A program made the position numbers and the translations under genes. DNA of 64,000 bases. Source: Aeromonas sobria (GTDB lineage Bacteria; Pseudomonadota; Gammaproteobacteria; Enterobacterales; Aeromonadaceae). The notes beneath the pieces are model-generated. The model was not told the origin of the DNA, made no database searches, and was given only the letters and a program-made list of their open reading frames with translations. The DNA is taken from assembly GCF_000820145.1 (NCBI RefSeq), contig NZ_CDBW01000012.1, positions 1-64,000 on the forward strand. Reading direction: 5' to 3'. This document shows positions 25,666 to 34,976 of the stretch, in pieces (position 1 is the first letter of the stretch; every line of letters starts with the position of its first letter).

Positions 25666-26769
25666 ATGGGCCGAATTTTTTGGCTGCTGTGTACCTTGTT
25701 GTTTCTCTCTGCCTGTTCGTCTTCTCCCAAGCCCAACGGGAGCGAGGGTGACGATCTGGTCAACGGCAAGGACATTCGCGGTTTTGAACACATGATTAGT
25801 GCACTCTCCCATAACGTGAACGAAATATGGGGGCGGGAGGCGCTGTTTGCCGGCAAGTTTGACTATGTCAAATACACGGATCAGTACAAAAGCCGGGCGC
25901 ATATCGACTTTTCCAGTGGTCATATCATGGTGGAGACGGTATCCAGCGTGGATCCGCGGGCTCATTTACGCCGCGCCATCATTGAGACCTTGCTGACACC
26001 GGATGACCCGGCGGAAGTGGATCTTTACTCTGACCGTGAAATCGTCCCCGGTGGCGAGCCGTTCCTTTATGGTCAGGTGCTGGACAATCTGGGTCAGCCG
26101 ATCCGTTTTGACTGGCGTGCCGAGCGTTATGCCGACTACCTGCTGAGTACGGCAATGAAAAAGCGTACCTTGGGGATCCGCACCATCTTCTTCGTGGATA
26201 TTCCTATGGTGGCAAACCATGAGGATAAGCGGGGCTACAAGTATGCAAGCATCATTCGTGATGCATCCCGTAAATATAAGGTGCCCGAGAGCCTGATCTA
26301 TGCGGTGATCAAAACAGAGAGCAGCTTCAACCCCTATGCGGTGAGCCACGCTAACGCTTATGGCCTGATGCAGGTCATTCCTGCCACAGCAGGACGAGAT
26401 GTCTACCAGCGGGTCAAGGGCAAGAGTGGTCAACCAACCCGGGAGAACTTGTTTAATCCGGCCTACAACATTGATGTCGGCACCGCTTATCTGCATTTGC
26501 TGCAGACGGTCTATCTGGTGGATATCGAGGATCCCCGTTCCCGTCGCTATGCGGTGATTTCAGCCTACAACGGTGGTGCGGGTGGGGTGCTCAACACCTT
26601 CTCGCGGGATCGCAAGGCTGCGCCTGGCAAGATAAACCGGCTCTCGCCAGAAGCGGTCTACCAGGTGCTGACCGAGCAGCACCCGAAAGCAGAAGCACGG
26701 CGTTATCTTTACAAGGTTGATCAGGCCGAGAAAGGCTTCAAACGCTCCTATGTTGGACGTGCCGGTTAA
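25666..26769 (+). CDS. mltC: Membrane-bound lytic murein transglycosylase C
   Basis: A 367-residue outer-membrane lipoprotein. The signal ends in the lipobox LSAC. The MltC N-terminal domain is followed by a lysozyme-like SLT domain with the catalytic glutamate E218 in KTESSFNPYAVSHANAYGLM and AYNGG later. It cleaves glycan strands to give anhydromuropeptides. The ATG at 25666 has GAGGA upstream; an ORF start at 25630 would spoil the lipoprotein signal. It is third in mutY-yggX-mltC and is closed by a terminator. Confidence 0.95.
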   Translation: MGRIFWLLCTLLFLSACSSSPKPNGSEGDDLVNGKDIRGFEHMISALSHNVNEIWGREALFAGKFDYVKYTDQYKSRAHIDFSSGHIMVETVSSVDPRAHLRRAIIETLLTPDDPAEVDLYSDREIVPGGEPFLYGQVLDNLGQPIRFDWRAERYADYLLSTAMKKRTLGIRTIFFVDIPMVANHEDKRGYKYASIIRDASRKYKVPESLIYAVIKTESSFNPYAVSHANAYGLMQVIPATAGRDVYQRVKGKSGQPTRENLFNPAYNIDVGTAYLHLLQTVYLVDIEDPRSRRYAVISAYNGGAGGVLNTFSRDRKAAPGKINRLSPEAVYQVLTEQHPKAEARRYLYKVDQAEKGFKRSYVGRAG

Positions 26770-26782
26770 CCAGAGCCAATGC

Positions 26783-26813
26783 AAAAGGGCGCTTGATATC
26801 AAGCGCCCTTTTT
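26783..26813 (+). terminator. Terminator of mltC (bidirectional)
   Basis: AAAAGGGCGCTTGA and TCAAGCGCCCTTTTT form a perfect, nearly loop-less palindrome with A and T tracts on either side. It lies between convergent mltC and the BOF gene. Confidence 0.9.
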
Positions 26814-26843
26814 ACGTCTGGCCAAATTGCAGGTTGTTGCGCC

Positions 26844-27230
26844 TTATTTGGCGATAAAGCCGCCCTTGGTCTGCGGGGCCGCGCCCACTTTATCCAGGGT
26901 TTTCACTTCCACTTCGGTCTTGTTCCAGCTGTGGTCCACTTCACCACGGATGCGGATCAGATCATCCGGGCCTACTTCGGTACCGCGCCACACATCCTGA
27001 TCCACTTCGACCTCCACTTCACCACTGGCATCACGGAACAGGTAGTTCTCGCCGCCAAGATGTTTGACCAGTTTTCCTTCCAGCGTGGCCCAGCTGTCAT
27101 CGGCCAGATCTTTCAGTTGAGCAACAGAGACCTTGTTCTGCTCTTGCGGGCCGGTATAGGCCGCCATGGCGAAAGAAGAGACAGACATCAGGGTCAACAG
27201 TCCGATTATGCTTGCGCTTGCCTTGTTCAT
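26844..27230 (-). CDS. Periplasmic BOF (OB-fold) protein, YgiW/YdeI-like
   Basis: A 128-residue exported protein. The signal peptide (about 1-23, SSFAMAA) precedes a bacterial OB-fold domain: GPQEQNKVSVAQLKD, then ATLEGKLVKHL and EVEVEVDQDVW, and DLIRIRGEVD. Homologues such as E. coli YgiW and YdeI are linked to stress resistance, but their ligands are unclear. The ATG at 27230 has a GGAG site. Confidence 0.88.
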   Translation of the reverse strand: MNKASASIIGLLTLMSVSSFAMAAYTGPQEQNKVSVAQLKDLADDSWATLEGKLVKHLGGENYLFRDASGEVEVEVDQDVWRGTEVGPDDLIRIRGEVDHSWNKTEVEVKTLDKVGAAPQTKGGFIAK

Positions 27231-27484
27231 TTCATACTCCTGTCGTTGGTATGAGGGCATTGTGCAGAGAGGGGCGTGAAACAAGCGTGAAAGAAATCAG
27301 GGAATGTGATTGTCTGTTTTGTGAGCGCAAGCGATTTCATCGCCGACGAGACATGTGTGACTTTATCAGGCTCTGTAATCTGTCGCCTTCACCAGAAGTC
27401 AGTGGCGGCAGACTCTTCCCGTGCTTGCCGTCATTCGAGGGGAAGTCCGCAGGTCAAACCTGCTTAATCGAAGAGAATAACAAT

Positions 27485-28510
27485 ATGAAAAAATGGCTTG
27501 TTTGTTTATTGGGGTTGATGGCGCTGACCGTTCAGGCGGCAGATGGGCGTCAGCCTTTTTCCCGGATCGTGATGTTTGGTGACAGCCTCTCCGACACCGG
27601 CAAGATGTACAAGAAGATGAGGGGGTATCTCCCCTCCAGCCCGCCCTACTTCAATGGGCGTTTCAGCAACGGGCCGGTCTGGCTGGAGCTGCTGCGTGAC
27701 CAGCATTTTCCCGGACTGCTATTGGCCAACGAGGCGGAAGGCGGTGCGACCGCGGTGGCCTACAACAAGCTGGGCTGGTTTAACAAATGGGCATGGGATC
27801 CCAAGTATCAGGTGATCAATAACCTTGACTACGAGATCGATCAGTTCCTGAAAAAGGACAAGTTCCGCCCTGATGATCTGGTGGTGATCTGGGTCGGAGC
27901 CAATGACTATCTGGCCTATGGCTGGAATACCGAGCGGGATGCAGATCGGGTGATCGATACCGTCCGGCTGGCATCGAACCGCTTGGTGCTCAATGGTGTC
28001 CGGCAGATCCTGCTGTTTAACATTCCGGATTTGGGGCAGACCCCGTCAGCGCACAGTATGAAGGTCGTTGAGAAGGTGCGCCATGTCGCCAGCTATCACA
28101 ACCAGCGCCTGCAGAACCTTACTCGTGAGCTGGCCCCGCTCGGTATTGTGAAGTTGTTCGAGGTAGACAAGCAGTTTGACGAAATGGTGAAAGAGCCACA
28201 GAAATTTGCCCTGAGTAATACCGAACAAGCATGTTATAGCGGCAGTTATATCTGGAAGCCGTTCTCTGGTAGCGCTGCAGTTGTCGCAACCGATCCCGTC
28301 TTGAGTCTGTCCGAGAGAGTGGCCATTGCTGGCAACCCGATCCTGGCTCAGGCAGTGGTGAGCCCGCAGGCAACACGCAGCGCAGCTGCGCTCAATTGTG
28401 ATGAACATATGTTCTGGGATCAGGTGCATCCGACCAGTACGGTGCATAAGGCATTGGGTCAGCGGGTTGCTGATTTCATCGATCAGCACTATGAGTTTAT
28501 CCGTCGCTGA
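27485..28510 (+). CDS. satA: Glycerophospholipid:cholesterol acyltransferase (GCAT lipase)
   Basis: A 341-residue secreted lipase/acyltransferase. The signal peptide spans 1-19 (LTVQAA). GDSL block I is FGDSLSDTG with the nucleophile S34; GAND and DQVHPT (D312, H315) supply the other GDSL blocks. The sequence closely follows Aeromonas GCAT (SatA), including GYLPSSPPY, NEAEGGATAVAYNK and INNLDYE, with an inserted stretch around FNKWAWD. GCAT transfers acyl chains to cholesterol and lyses host membranes; it is exported by type II secretion and activated by proteolysis. The symbol varies between species. Confidence 0.93.
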   Translation: MKKWLVCLLGLMALTVQAADGRQPFSRIVMFGDSLSDTGKMYKKMRGYLPSSPPYFNGRFSNGPVWLELLRDQHFPGLLLANEAEGGATAVAYNKLGWFNKWAWDPKYQVINNLDYEIDQFLKKDKFRPDDLVVIWVGANDYLAYGWNTERDADRVIDTVRLASNRLVLNGVRQILLFNIPDLGQTPSAHSMKVVEKVRHVASYHNQRLQNLTRELAPLGIVKLFEVDKQFDEMVKEPQKFALSNTEQACYSGSYIWKPFSGSAAVVATDPVLSLSERVAIAGNPILAQAVVSPQATRSAAALNCDEHMFWDQVHPTSTVHKALGQRVADFIDQHYEFIRR

Positions 28511-28518
28511 TAGCGTTC

Positions 28519-28540
28519 AGGGCCAGCATTCGCTGGCCCT
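28519..28540 (+). terminator. Hairpin after the GCAT gene
   Basis: AGGGCCAGC and GCTGGCCCT make a 9-bp stem with a 4-base loop 9 nt after the stop. The T tract is poor, so termination efficiency is uncertain. Confidence 0.6.
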
Positions 28541-28650
28541 AATCCTGATTTAGCCCCCTGAGTGTCCGTTTTTTAATCGCCGCCAGTTCAAATAACAGGC
28601 TTTTTATTACTGCCTTTGCAATAGAGTTGCGTTAGAGTGTTTTTTGTTAA

Positions 28651-28680
28651 TTGACATCATTAGCTTGAAGGCAAGCTAAT
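28651..28680 (+). promoter_or_regulatory. -35-like TTGACA and 9-bp stem-loop ahead of ompA
   Basis: TTGACA (28651-28656) is followed directly by ATTAGCTTG (28659-28667), a 4-base loop and CAAGCTAAT (28672-28680), a perfect 9-bp stem. It lies about 100 bases before the ompA ATG. It may be part of the promoter, an operator, or a 5'-UTR stem-loop. Which applies depends on the transcription start. Confidence 0.5.
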
Positions 28681-28775
28681 CTTGATGAGCCACTATGGCG
28701 TTTGGTGGCTGTGTCTATAAGACGAAGTGGTATCCATTCATTTCCTCCTACATAAAAAATTGCAGAGGCTCAGAT

Positions 28776-29813
28776 ATGAAAAAATCATTGATTACCTTGC
28801 TGGTTACCGGTCTGCTGGCGGCCAATGCCCAGGCAGCCGGCCAAGATAACACCTGGTATGGCGGTGCCAAACTGGGCTGGTCCAATTTTTATGGCGTAGA
28901 TGAAAGCAATGCTCTGACCCTTGGCAATGAGACCAACGATGCCTTGGGCGCAGGCGTGTTTGGTGGCTATCAGATCAACAAGAATCTGGGCCTGGAGCTG
29001 GGTTACGACTACCTGGGAAATTACAAATACGATGCGACTACGGCGGCAGGCGCTTTCAGTGATGAAGTGAAAGCACAGCTGGCACAATTGACCCTGAAAC
29101 TGGGTTTCCCGGTCACCGAGAGCCTGGATCTTTATGGCCGTGTCGGTGGCGGCTATGGCTGGGCTGACACCAAGAGCGATGTTTACAAAGATGACAGCCG
29201 TTTCGTCGTGGTGGGCGCACTGGGTGCCGAGTATGCCTTTAATCGCGACTGGGCCGCTCGCTTTGAGTACCAGTATTCAACGCCATACGGCAGCCGTGAA
29301 GATACCGGCGTGAGAATGGATAACGGCCTGCTGTCACTGGCTGCAGTTTATCGTTTTGGTCAGGTCGCGCCGGTTGCTGCTGTGCCTGCTCCGGTACCGG
29401 CACCCGAGCCGGTGGTGGTTGAGAAGCAGTTCACCCTGAGCTCCGATGTGCTGTTCGACTTCAATAAGGCAACTCTCAAGCCACAAGCCAGTCAGGCGCT
29501 GGATACCCTTTACAGTCAGATTGAAGAAGCGCGACCCAAAGATGGCGTGGCAACCGTGATTGGTCACACCGACCGTATCGGTTCCGATGCCTACAACCAG
29601 AAACTCTCCGAGCAGCGTGCCCAGACCGTTGCCAACTATCTGGTTGGTAAAGGGATCCCGGCCGCCAAGATCAATGTGGAAGGGCGTGGTAAATCCTCAC
29701 CGGTTACCGGCGACAGCTGTGTCAGCAAGTCCAAGCGTGAGCTGATTGTCTGCCTGGCACCGGATCGTCGCGTTGAAGTGAAGGTGGAAGGGGTTGCCGA
29801 GGCTCAGCAATAA
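28776..29813 (+). CDS. ompA: OmpA family outer membrane porin
   Basis: A 345-residue outer-membrane protein. The signal peptide is 1-20 (NAQA). An eight-strand barrel (about 22-205) is followed by an Ala/Pro/Val hinge (about 212-230) and a C-terminal OmpA-like peptidoglycan-binding domain with GHTDRIGSDAYNQKLSEQRA and the conserved cysteine pair. It links the outer membrane to the cell wall. Some Aeromonas carry two tandem ompA genes; here there is only one. The ATG at 28776 follows GAGG. Confidence 0.95.
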   Translation: MKKSLITLLVTGLLAANAQAAGQDNTWYGGAKLGWSNFYGVDESNALTLGNETNDALGAGVFGGYQINKNLGLELGYDYLGNYKYDATTAAGAFSDEVKAQLAQLTLKLGFPVTESLDLYGRVGGGYGWADTKSDVYKDDSRFVVVGALGAEYAFNRDWAARFEYQYSTPYGSREDTGVRMDNGLLSLAAVYRFGQVAPVAAVPAPVPAPEPVVVEKQFTLSSDVLFDFNKATLKPQASQALDTLYSQIEEARPKDGVATVIGHTDRIGSDAYNQKLSEQRAQTVANYLVGKGIPAAKINVEGRGKSSPVTGDSCVSKSKRELIVCLAPDRRVEVKVEGVAEAQQ

Positions 29814-29870
29814 TCTGCTGATCCAGCCCCTTACGGGGCGGTAAGGCCGCCTCGTTGATCGTGAAATGCA

Positions 29871-29903
29871 AAAAGGCCAGTCAGATTATCTGACTGGCCT
29901 TTT
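29871..29903 (+). terminator. Terminator between ompA and the GGDEF gene
   Basis: AAAAGGCCAGTCAGA (29871-29885) and TCTGACTGGCCTTTT (29889-29903) form a 15-bp perfect stem with a 3-base loop. A and T tracts on either side make it bidirectional for the convergent genes. Confidence 0.9.
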
Positions 29904-29940
29904 CATTGCGCTGGGCAAGGCATTCGGGGGGGCTGCTGGA

Positions 29941-30963
29941 TCAGGACGGCAGCGGCATTACCCGATTACGACCGAGCTCCTTGGCCTTGTAGAGCAATTT
30001 ATCGGTGCGCTCAACCAGGCAGTCTGCGTTCTCTTGGCGATTAAACTCACCAACCCCGAATGACGCTGTGATGTGATCGATGCGGCGGCCCGATTTACGA
30101 TCGAGGATCGACATCCGCTCGACGGCGCGGCGCATGCTCTCCGCCATCTGTCTGGTCAGGGCAAGAGTGCGGTGGGGGACCAGCATGGCAAACTCCTCCC
30201 CGCCGATCCGATAAGCGCTAACACCCTCCTGACAGGCATCTCGCAGTCGCTTGCTAAACGCACGCAGTACCTGATCACCCAGCAGGTGGCCATATTCGTC
30301 ATTGAAATTTTTGAAGCGGTCGATATCGGCGAGGATCAGCGAGAAAGGCTGCTGGCTGCGGATCAGTCCCTCAATCTCGAGATCGAAAGCACGCCGATTA
30401 AGCAGGGAGGTCAGAGCATCCTCATTGGCCAGCTTGCGGGTTTCGTTGAGTGCCTCGCGCAGCTCTTTGATCTCTTTTTCAGCATTACTGATCTGGTTGC
30501 GAAAGTGCATGGTGGACATCCGCACATCCCGTGATTCGCGCACCAGATCTCGTAGGATAGCCATGGTGTCTTCCAGGCTCAACCCTTGCTCATCGATCTG
30601 GCTGAGTCGGCCAAAACTCTTGTCGAGCATCTCCTGAAACATCCCGGTATCTGAGATGGCATCTTGCATGGAGTGACCGATTTCATTGGCCATGGCAGCC
30701 AGATTGAGCTTTATCGCCTCGATTTGTTTCTCATCCTGGTCGGCGAGATGCTGATAATAGAGCCGCTCACAGGTGACCAGAGAGCAGGTACCCTGCTGTT
30801 TGACGGCGAGATCAATGGCTTTATTTAGCTCGGGCATGCTGGCCGAGACATAGCTGTACCACAGGTGGTAATTGTCCGGCGTCGTGGGTATCTGGTACTT
30901 GATCATCAAGGGAACCGCCTGTTTGAGATAGGCAGCGGATTGGGCAAAAGTATCCTTACTCAT
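29941..30963 (-). CDS. Cytoplasmic diguanylate cyclase (GGDEF)
   Basis: A 340-residue soluble protein. An N-terminal helical region (about 1-165, with PTTPDNYHLWYSYVS near residue 26) and a coiled coil (about 155-185) precede a GGDEF domain with DIDRFKNFND and GGEEF at 254-258, an active-site signature. The inhibitory RxxD I-site five residues upstream is absent, so feedback control is unlikely. It has no membrane segment. It makes c-di-GMP; the input to the N-terminal part is unknown. It diverges from rnr. Confidence 0.9.
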   Translation of the reverse strand: MSKDTFAQSAAYLKQAVPLMIKYQIPTTPDNYHLWYSYVSASMPELNKAIDLAVKQQGTCSLVTCERLYYQHLADQDEKQIEAIKLNLAAMANEIGHSMQDAISDTGMFQEMLDKSFGRLSQIDEQGLSLEDTMAILRDLVRESRDVRMSTMHFRNQISNAEKEIKELREALNETRKLANEDALTSLLNRRAFDLEIEGLIRSQQPFSLILADIDRFKNFNDEYGHLLGDQVLRAFSKRLRDACQEGVSAYRIGGEEFAMLVPHRTLALTRQMAESMRRAVERMSILDRKSGRRIDHITASFGVGEFNRQENADCLVERTDKLLYKAKELGRNRVMPLPS

Positions 30964-31059
30964 GAGTTATTGGTCTCATCATGCCAGCAAACTTGATTCA
31001 GTATGACAGAGAGATTGGCCAAAAGGCAGTCGATGGATGCCATTCGCCCCCCCCTTCGA

Positions 31060-31065
31060 TATAAT
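31060..31065 (+). promoter_or_regulatory. -10 element of the rnr promoter
   Basis: TATAAT at 31060-31065 is a perfect -10 hexamer 32 bases before the rnr ATG. No good -35 lies 16-18 bases upstream, where there is a run of C residues. Confidence 0.5.
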
Positions 31066-31097
31066 GTCTGGGTTACTACCTACCCTAAGGCCTGCTT

Positions 31098-33464
31098 ATG
31101 TCTCAAAAAGATCCTTTCCTCCAACGCGAGGCCGAAAAATACGAAAATCCCATCGCCAGTCGCGAGATGCTGCTGGAACTCATCAAGGGCCATGAAAAGC
31201 CCATGTCTCGGGAAGAGTTGGCCAAGGCCCTCAAACTGACCGATGAAGAGCCGCTGGAAGCGTTGCGCCGTCGTCTGCGTGCCATGGAGCGTGATGGACA
31301 ACTGGTATTCACTCGTAACCAATGCTACGCCTTGCCGGATCGTCTGAATCTGGTCAAAGGCACTGTACTTGGCCACAAAGATGGTTTCGGTTTTCTGCGC
31401 CCGGAAGGTGGTGGACCTGATCTCTTTTTGAACAACCGCGAGATGCAGCGCCTGATGCATGGCGACTATGTGCTGGTGCAACCGACCGAGATTGACCGCA
31501 AGGGTCGTCAGGAAGCGCGTCTGGTGCGCCTGCTCAAGTCCCGTGAGGCAGACATTGTCGGCCGTTACTTCGTCGAAAATGGCGTTGGTTTCGTGGTGCC
31601 GGATGACAGCCGTATCGGTCAGGACATCATCATCCCGGAAGGTGAGAATAAAGGTGCTCGCCAGAGCCAGGTGGTGGTGGTGCGCATCAACCAGCGCGCC
31701 ACCTCCCGTAGCAATGCAGTCGGTTCTGTATTGGATGTGCTGGGCGAAAATATGGCACCGGGGATGGAGATTGAGATCGCCTTGCGCACTCACAGCATCC
31801 CGCATACCTGGCCTGAAGAGGTGACCAAAGAGGTTGCTGGCTTGGGCGAGCAGGTGCCAGAGAAAGCCAAAGAGGGTCGTATCGATCTGCGTGCATTGCC
31901 GCTGGTGACCATAGATGGTGAAGATGCCCGCGACTTCGATGATGCGGTCTTCTGTAAAGCCAAACGCAGTGGTGGCTGGCGCCTGTGGGTTGCCATTGCC
32001 GATGTCTCTGCGTATGTGAAGCCTGGCACAGCGCTGGATGCCGAAGCCTATCAGCGCGGCAACTCCGTCTATTTCCCTGAGTTCGTGGTGCCCATGTTGC
32101 CGGAGGTGCTCTCCAACGGTCTGTGCTCCCTGAACCCGCAAGTTGACCGTCTGTGCATGGTGTGTGAGATGACTATCTCCGCATCTGGCCGCATGTCCGG
32201 TTACAAGTTCTATGAAGCCGTGATGAACTCCCACGCGCGGTTGACTTACAGCAAGGTCGCCGCGATTTTGGATGGCGATGCGAAACTGCGTCAGCAATAT
32301 GATCCGCTGGTGGGTCATATCGAAGAGCTCAACACGCTCTACAAGGCGCTCAAGCACGCCCGTCATCAGCGCGGTGCGGTGGAGTTCGAGAGCGAAGAGA
32401 CTCGCTTTATCTTCAACGCCCAGCGCAAGATCGACCAGATCGTGCCACTGGTGCGTAACGATGCTCACAAGATCATCGAAGAGTGCATGATCCAGGCGAA
32501 CGTGGCCGCTGCCCGTTACATCGAAAAGAACGAAGCCTCAGCCCTGTTCCGGGTGCACGATCGTCCGGGCGAAGAGCGTCTGACCGGTTTCCGTGATTTT
32601 CTGGCCGAACTGGGTCTGGAGCTCAAAGGTGGCCTCGAGCCCGAGCCGAAGGACTTTGCTGAGCTGGCCGCCAAGTTTGAAGGGCGCCCGGATGCAGAGC
32701 TGCTATCTACCATGCTGCTGCGCTCCATGCGTCAGGCCATCTATCAGGCCGACAACATCGGCCACTTCGGGCTGGCATTGAAGTCCTACGCGCACTTTAC
32801 CTCGCCGATCCGTCGCTACCCCGACCTGATCCTGCACCGCGCCATCAAGTATCAGACGGCCAAGGAGCAACAGGGCAACCTGCGCAACAAGTGGACCCCG
32901 AGCGGTGGTTATCACTACCAGCTGGAAGAAGTGGACCCGATGGGCGAGCACTGCTCCATGACCGAGCGGCGTGCCGACGATGCAACTCGCGATGTTGCTG
33001 ACTGGCTCAAGTGCGAGTACATGCTGGATCATGTGGGTGACGAGTTCGATGGCGTGATTGCCAGTGTCACCGGTTTTGGCTTCTTTGTTCGCTTGGCCGA
33101 CATCCACATCGATGGTCTGGTTCATGTCAGCACCCTCACCAACGACTACTACCAGTTTGATCCCCTGCACATGCAGCTGATCGGCGAGAACTTCCGCCGT
33201 CGCTACCGTTTGGGTGACAAGGTGCGCGTCAAGGTGATGGGCGTCAACCTGGACGATCGCAAGATTGACTTCGTGATGGTGGAAGCGCCACTCACCGGCA
33301 AGGATGGCAAAGAGGTGGTGCGCAAGCCTGCCAAGGGTGGCCAGCGTCACGATAAACGCAAAGAGGGTAAGGATAGCGGCAAATCCGACAAGGGTAGCCG
33401 CGCCAAACCGAGCAACAGACGACCGAGCAAAAATGCTCGCGATAAGGCCAAGAGCACGAAATGA
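31098..33464 (+). CDS. rnr: Ribonuclease R
   Basis: A 788-residue 3'-5' exoribonuclease. An N-terminal helix-turn-helix and cold-shock domains precede the RNB domain with [14 protein letters not shown] (metal-binding aspartates) and [16 protein letters not shown]. An S1 domain (about 640-725) and a basic Lys/Arg/Gly/Ser-rich tail (about 730-788) follow. It degrades structured RNA, helps trans-translation and quality control, and rises in the cold. It overlaps rlmB by 4 bp, as in the enterobacterial rnr-rlmB operon; nsrR is not upstream here. Confidence 0.97.
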   Translation: MSQKDPFLQREAEKYENPIASREMLLELIKGHEKPMSREELAKALKLTDEEPLEALRRRLRAMERDGQLVFTRNQCYALPDRLNLVKGTVLGHKDGFGFLRPEGGGPDLFLNNREMQRLMHGDYVLVQPTEIDRKGRQEARLVRLLKSREADIVGRYFVENGVGFVVPDDSRIGQDIIIPEGENKGARQSQVVVVRINQRATSRSNAVGSVLDVLGENMAPGMEIEIALRTHSIPHTWPEEVTKEVAGLGEQVPEKAKEGRIDLRALPLVTIDGEDARDFDDAVFCKAKRSGGWRLWVAIADVSAYVKPGTALDAEAYQRGNSVYFPEFVVPMLPEVLSNGLCSLNPQVDRLCMVCEMTISASGRMSGYKFYEAVMNSHARLTYSKVAAILDGDAKLRQQYDPLVGHIEELNTLYKALKHARHQRGAVEFESEETRFIFNAQRKIDQIVPLVRNDAHKIIEECMIQANVAAARYIEKNEASALFRVHDRPGEERLTGFRDFLAELGLELKGGLEPEPKDFAELAAKFEGRPDAELLSTMLLRSMRQAIYQADNIGHFGLALKSYAHFTSPIRRYPDLILHRAIKYQTAKEQQGNLRNKWTPSGGYHYQLEEVDPMGEHCSMTERRADDATRDVADWLKCEYMLDHVGDEFDGVIASVTGFGFFVRLADIHIDGLVHVSTLTNDYYQFDPLHMQLIGENFRRRYRLGDKVRVKVMGVNLDDRKIDFVMVEAPLTGKDGKEVVRKPAKGGQRHDKRKEGKDSGKSDKGSRAKPSNRRPSKNARDKAKSTK

Positions 33465-34210
33465 GTACTGAACTGATCTACGGCATTCACGCTGTATCTG
33501 CGCTGCTTGAGCGCACCCCGGAGCGTTTCATCGAGGTGTGGGCCCTCAAGGGACGCGATGACGACCGGCTGCAACCGCTGTTGACCGAGCTGGAATCCCT
33601 TGGTCTCAAGGTGCAGGGTGTGAACCGCAAGACCCTTGATGACAAAGCGGAAGGTAACAATCACCAGGGCATTATGGCCAAGGTAATTGAGGCCCCCAAG
33701 CTGGCCGAGCACGATCTGGCCTGCTTGCTGGACAGCCTGGTAGAACAAAAAGCCCAGCCTTTCCTGCTGGTGCTGGATGGGGTGACCGACCCGCATAACC
33801 TCGGTGCCTGCCTGCGCAGCGCCGATGCTGCCGGAGTCCATGCGGTGATCGTGCCGCGTGACAAGGCCAGCGGCCTGACGTCGGTGGTGCGCAAAGTCGC
33901 TTGCGGCGCCGCCGAAGTGGTGCCGCTTATCCAGGTGACCAACCTGGCCCGCAGCCTGCGTGAGTTGCAGGATCGCGGTGTCTGGCTGGTTGGTACTGCG
34001 GGTGAGGCCGATCATGACCTCTATCAGGCCAAGTTGACTGGCCCAATGGCATTGGTGATGGGTGCTGAAGGCAAAGGGATGCGCCGCCTGACTCGCGAAC
34101 ATTGCGATGAACTGGTTAGTATTCCGATGGCGGGGGCGGTATCCAGCCTCAACGTATCGGTGGCCACTGGCGTTTGCCTGTTCGAAGCCGTGCGTCAGCG
34201 TCGCAGCTAG
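33461..34210 (+). CDS. rlmB: 23S rRNA (guanosine-2'-O-)-methyltransferase RlmB
   Basis: A 249-residue SpoU/TrmH-family enzyme that methylates G2251 of 23S rRNA (E. coli numbering). It starts ELIYGIHAV and carries the SPOUT motifs [32 protein letters not shown] and [17 protein letters not shown]. Its ATG overlaps the rnr stop (ATGA), so translation is coupled. Confidence 0.96.
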   Translation: MSTELIYGIHAVSALLERTPERFIEVWALKGRDDDRLQPLLTELESLGLKVQGVNRKTLDDKAEGNNHQGIMAKVIEAPKLAEHDLACLLDSLVEQKAQPFLLVLDGVTDPHNLGACLRSADAAGVHAVIVPRDKASGLTSVVRKVACGAAEVVPLIQVTNLARSLRELQDRGVWLVGTAGEADHDLYQAKLTGPMALVMGAEGKGMRRLTREHCDELVSIPMAGAVSSLNVSVATGVCLFEAVRQRRS

Positions 34211-34214
34211 TGTC

Positions 34215-34787
34215 ATGATGACCGACAGACCCCCCTTTAGTTGGGAGCAGGTCACTGAAGAGCAGGAGGCCACGCGCCTCCTCTCTTTTGCCCGCTCGCT
34301 GACCCTTGCCCCCAGATCCTGCCTCTGGCACGCCGGTGACAGCCCGGATCTGCTGGTCAGGGTGGAGCAGGGGTTGCTGCGGGCCAAGGTGGTGCTGGCG
34401 GATGGGCGCGAGTACATCAAGGAGTTCTACTGGGAGGGGGACGAGTTTCTCGACTTCCATCATCTGCTTAGTGGTGAGCCTGCCCGCTATAGCGTGGAGG
34501 CGCTGGAGCCCTGCCGCCTGCAGATCTTCCAGCTGACGGATCTACGCCAGCTTCCCTGTTGGCCAGGCTGGTATCAGCATTTGCTTGCCGTGCAACTGCG
34601 TATCAAAGAGGAGAAAGAGCTGCTGCTGTTGACCGGGAGTCCGCAGGCTCGCTACCAACACTTCTTGCAATGTTTCCCCGGGCTGGCTGCCAGAGTGCCG
34701 GATCACCAGATCGCCGCTTATCTTGGCATCACCCCCATCAGCCTGAGCCGCATTCGCAAGCGGTTGAAAGCGCTCAACAAGGAGTAG
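34215..34787 (+). CDS. Small Crp/Fnr-family regulator
   Basis: A 190-residue protein with a cNMP-binding-like barrel (about 20-115, including FYWEGDEFLDFHHLL) and a short helix-turn-helix at the end (QIAAYLGITPISLSRIRKRL). It lacks Fnr cysteines and the CRP residues for cAMP, as in the short Crp/Fnr group of unknown ligand. It begins 4 nt after rlmB; two adjacent ATGs (34215 and 34218) are possible and no strong ribosome binding site is seen. Immediately downstream lies a decayed copy of its own 3' end. Confidence 0.82.
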   Translation: MMTDRPPFSWEQVTEEQEATRLLSFARSLTLAPRSCLWHAGDSPDLLVRVEQGLLRAKVVLADGREYIKEFYWEGDEFLDFHHLLSGEPARYSVEALEPCRLQIFQLTDLRQLPCWPGWYQHLLAVQLRIKEEKELLLLTGSPQARYQHFLQCFPGLAARVPDHQIAAYLGITPISLSRIRKRLKALNKE

Positions 34788-34848
34788 TGTCGCCTATTCG
34801 CAATTAGGGGTTGTGTCGCCACCCGATTTCAAACCCCTCACACTGTTG

Positions 34849-34920
34849 GTCTCGGCATCACGCCAGCCGGTCAGCCTGAGCCGCATTCGCCAACGGCTGA
34901 AAGAACTTAACCAAGGTTAA
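34849..34920 (+). pseudogene. Decayed copy of the Crp-like gene 3' end
   Basis: Bases 34851-34920 repeat the last codons of the preceding gene (34721-34787): CTCGGCATCACGCC, then CAGCCTGAGCCGCATTCGC, then a diverged end and a stop at 34918-34920. Relative to the intact gene there is a 4-base insertion that shifts frame. After the insertion it reads VSLSRIRQRLKELNQG and a stop. The upstream part (34790-34848) has no clear similarity. It looks like the tail of a lost paralogue. Confidence 0.75.
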
Positions 34921-34976
34921 TGCCAGCGCGGATACGCCCGATTATGCTGGCAGGCCGAATTGATAAGGAGTTGCCA

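Noticed and set aside
29360..29430. CCGGTAC-type repetitive stretch in ompA
   Set aside because: It encodes the Ala/Pro hinge of OmpA.
31080..32468. 462-residue minus-strand frame across the 5' half of rnr
   Set aside because: Antisense shadow of RNase R with no signal, motif or ribosome binding site.
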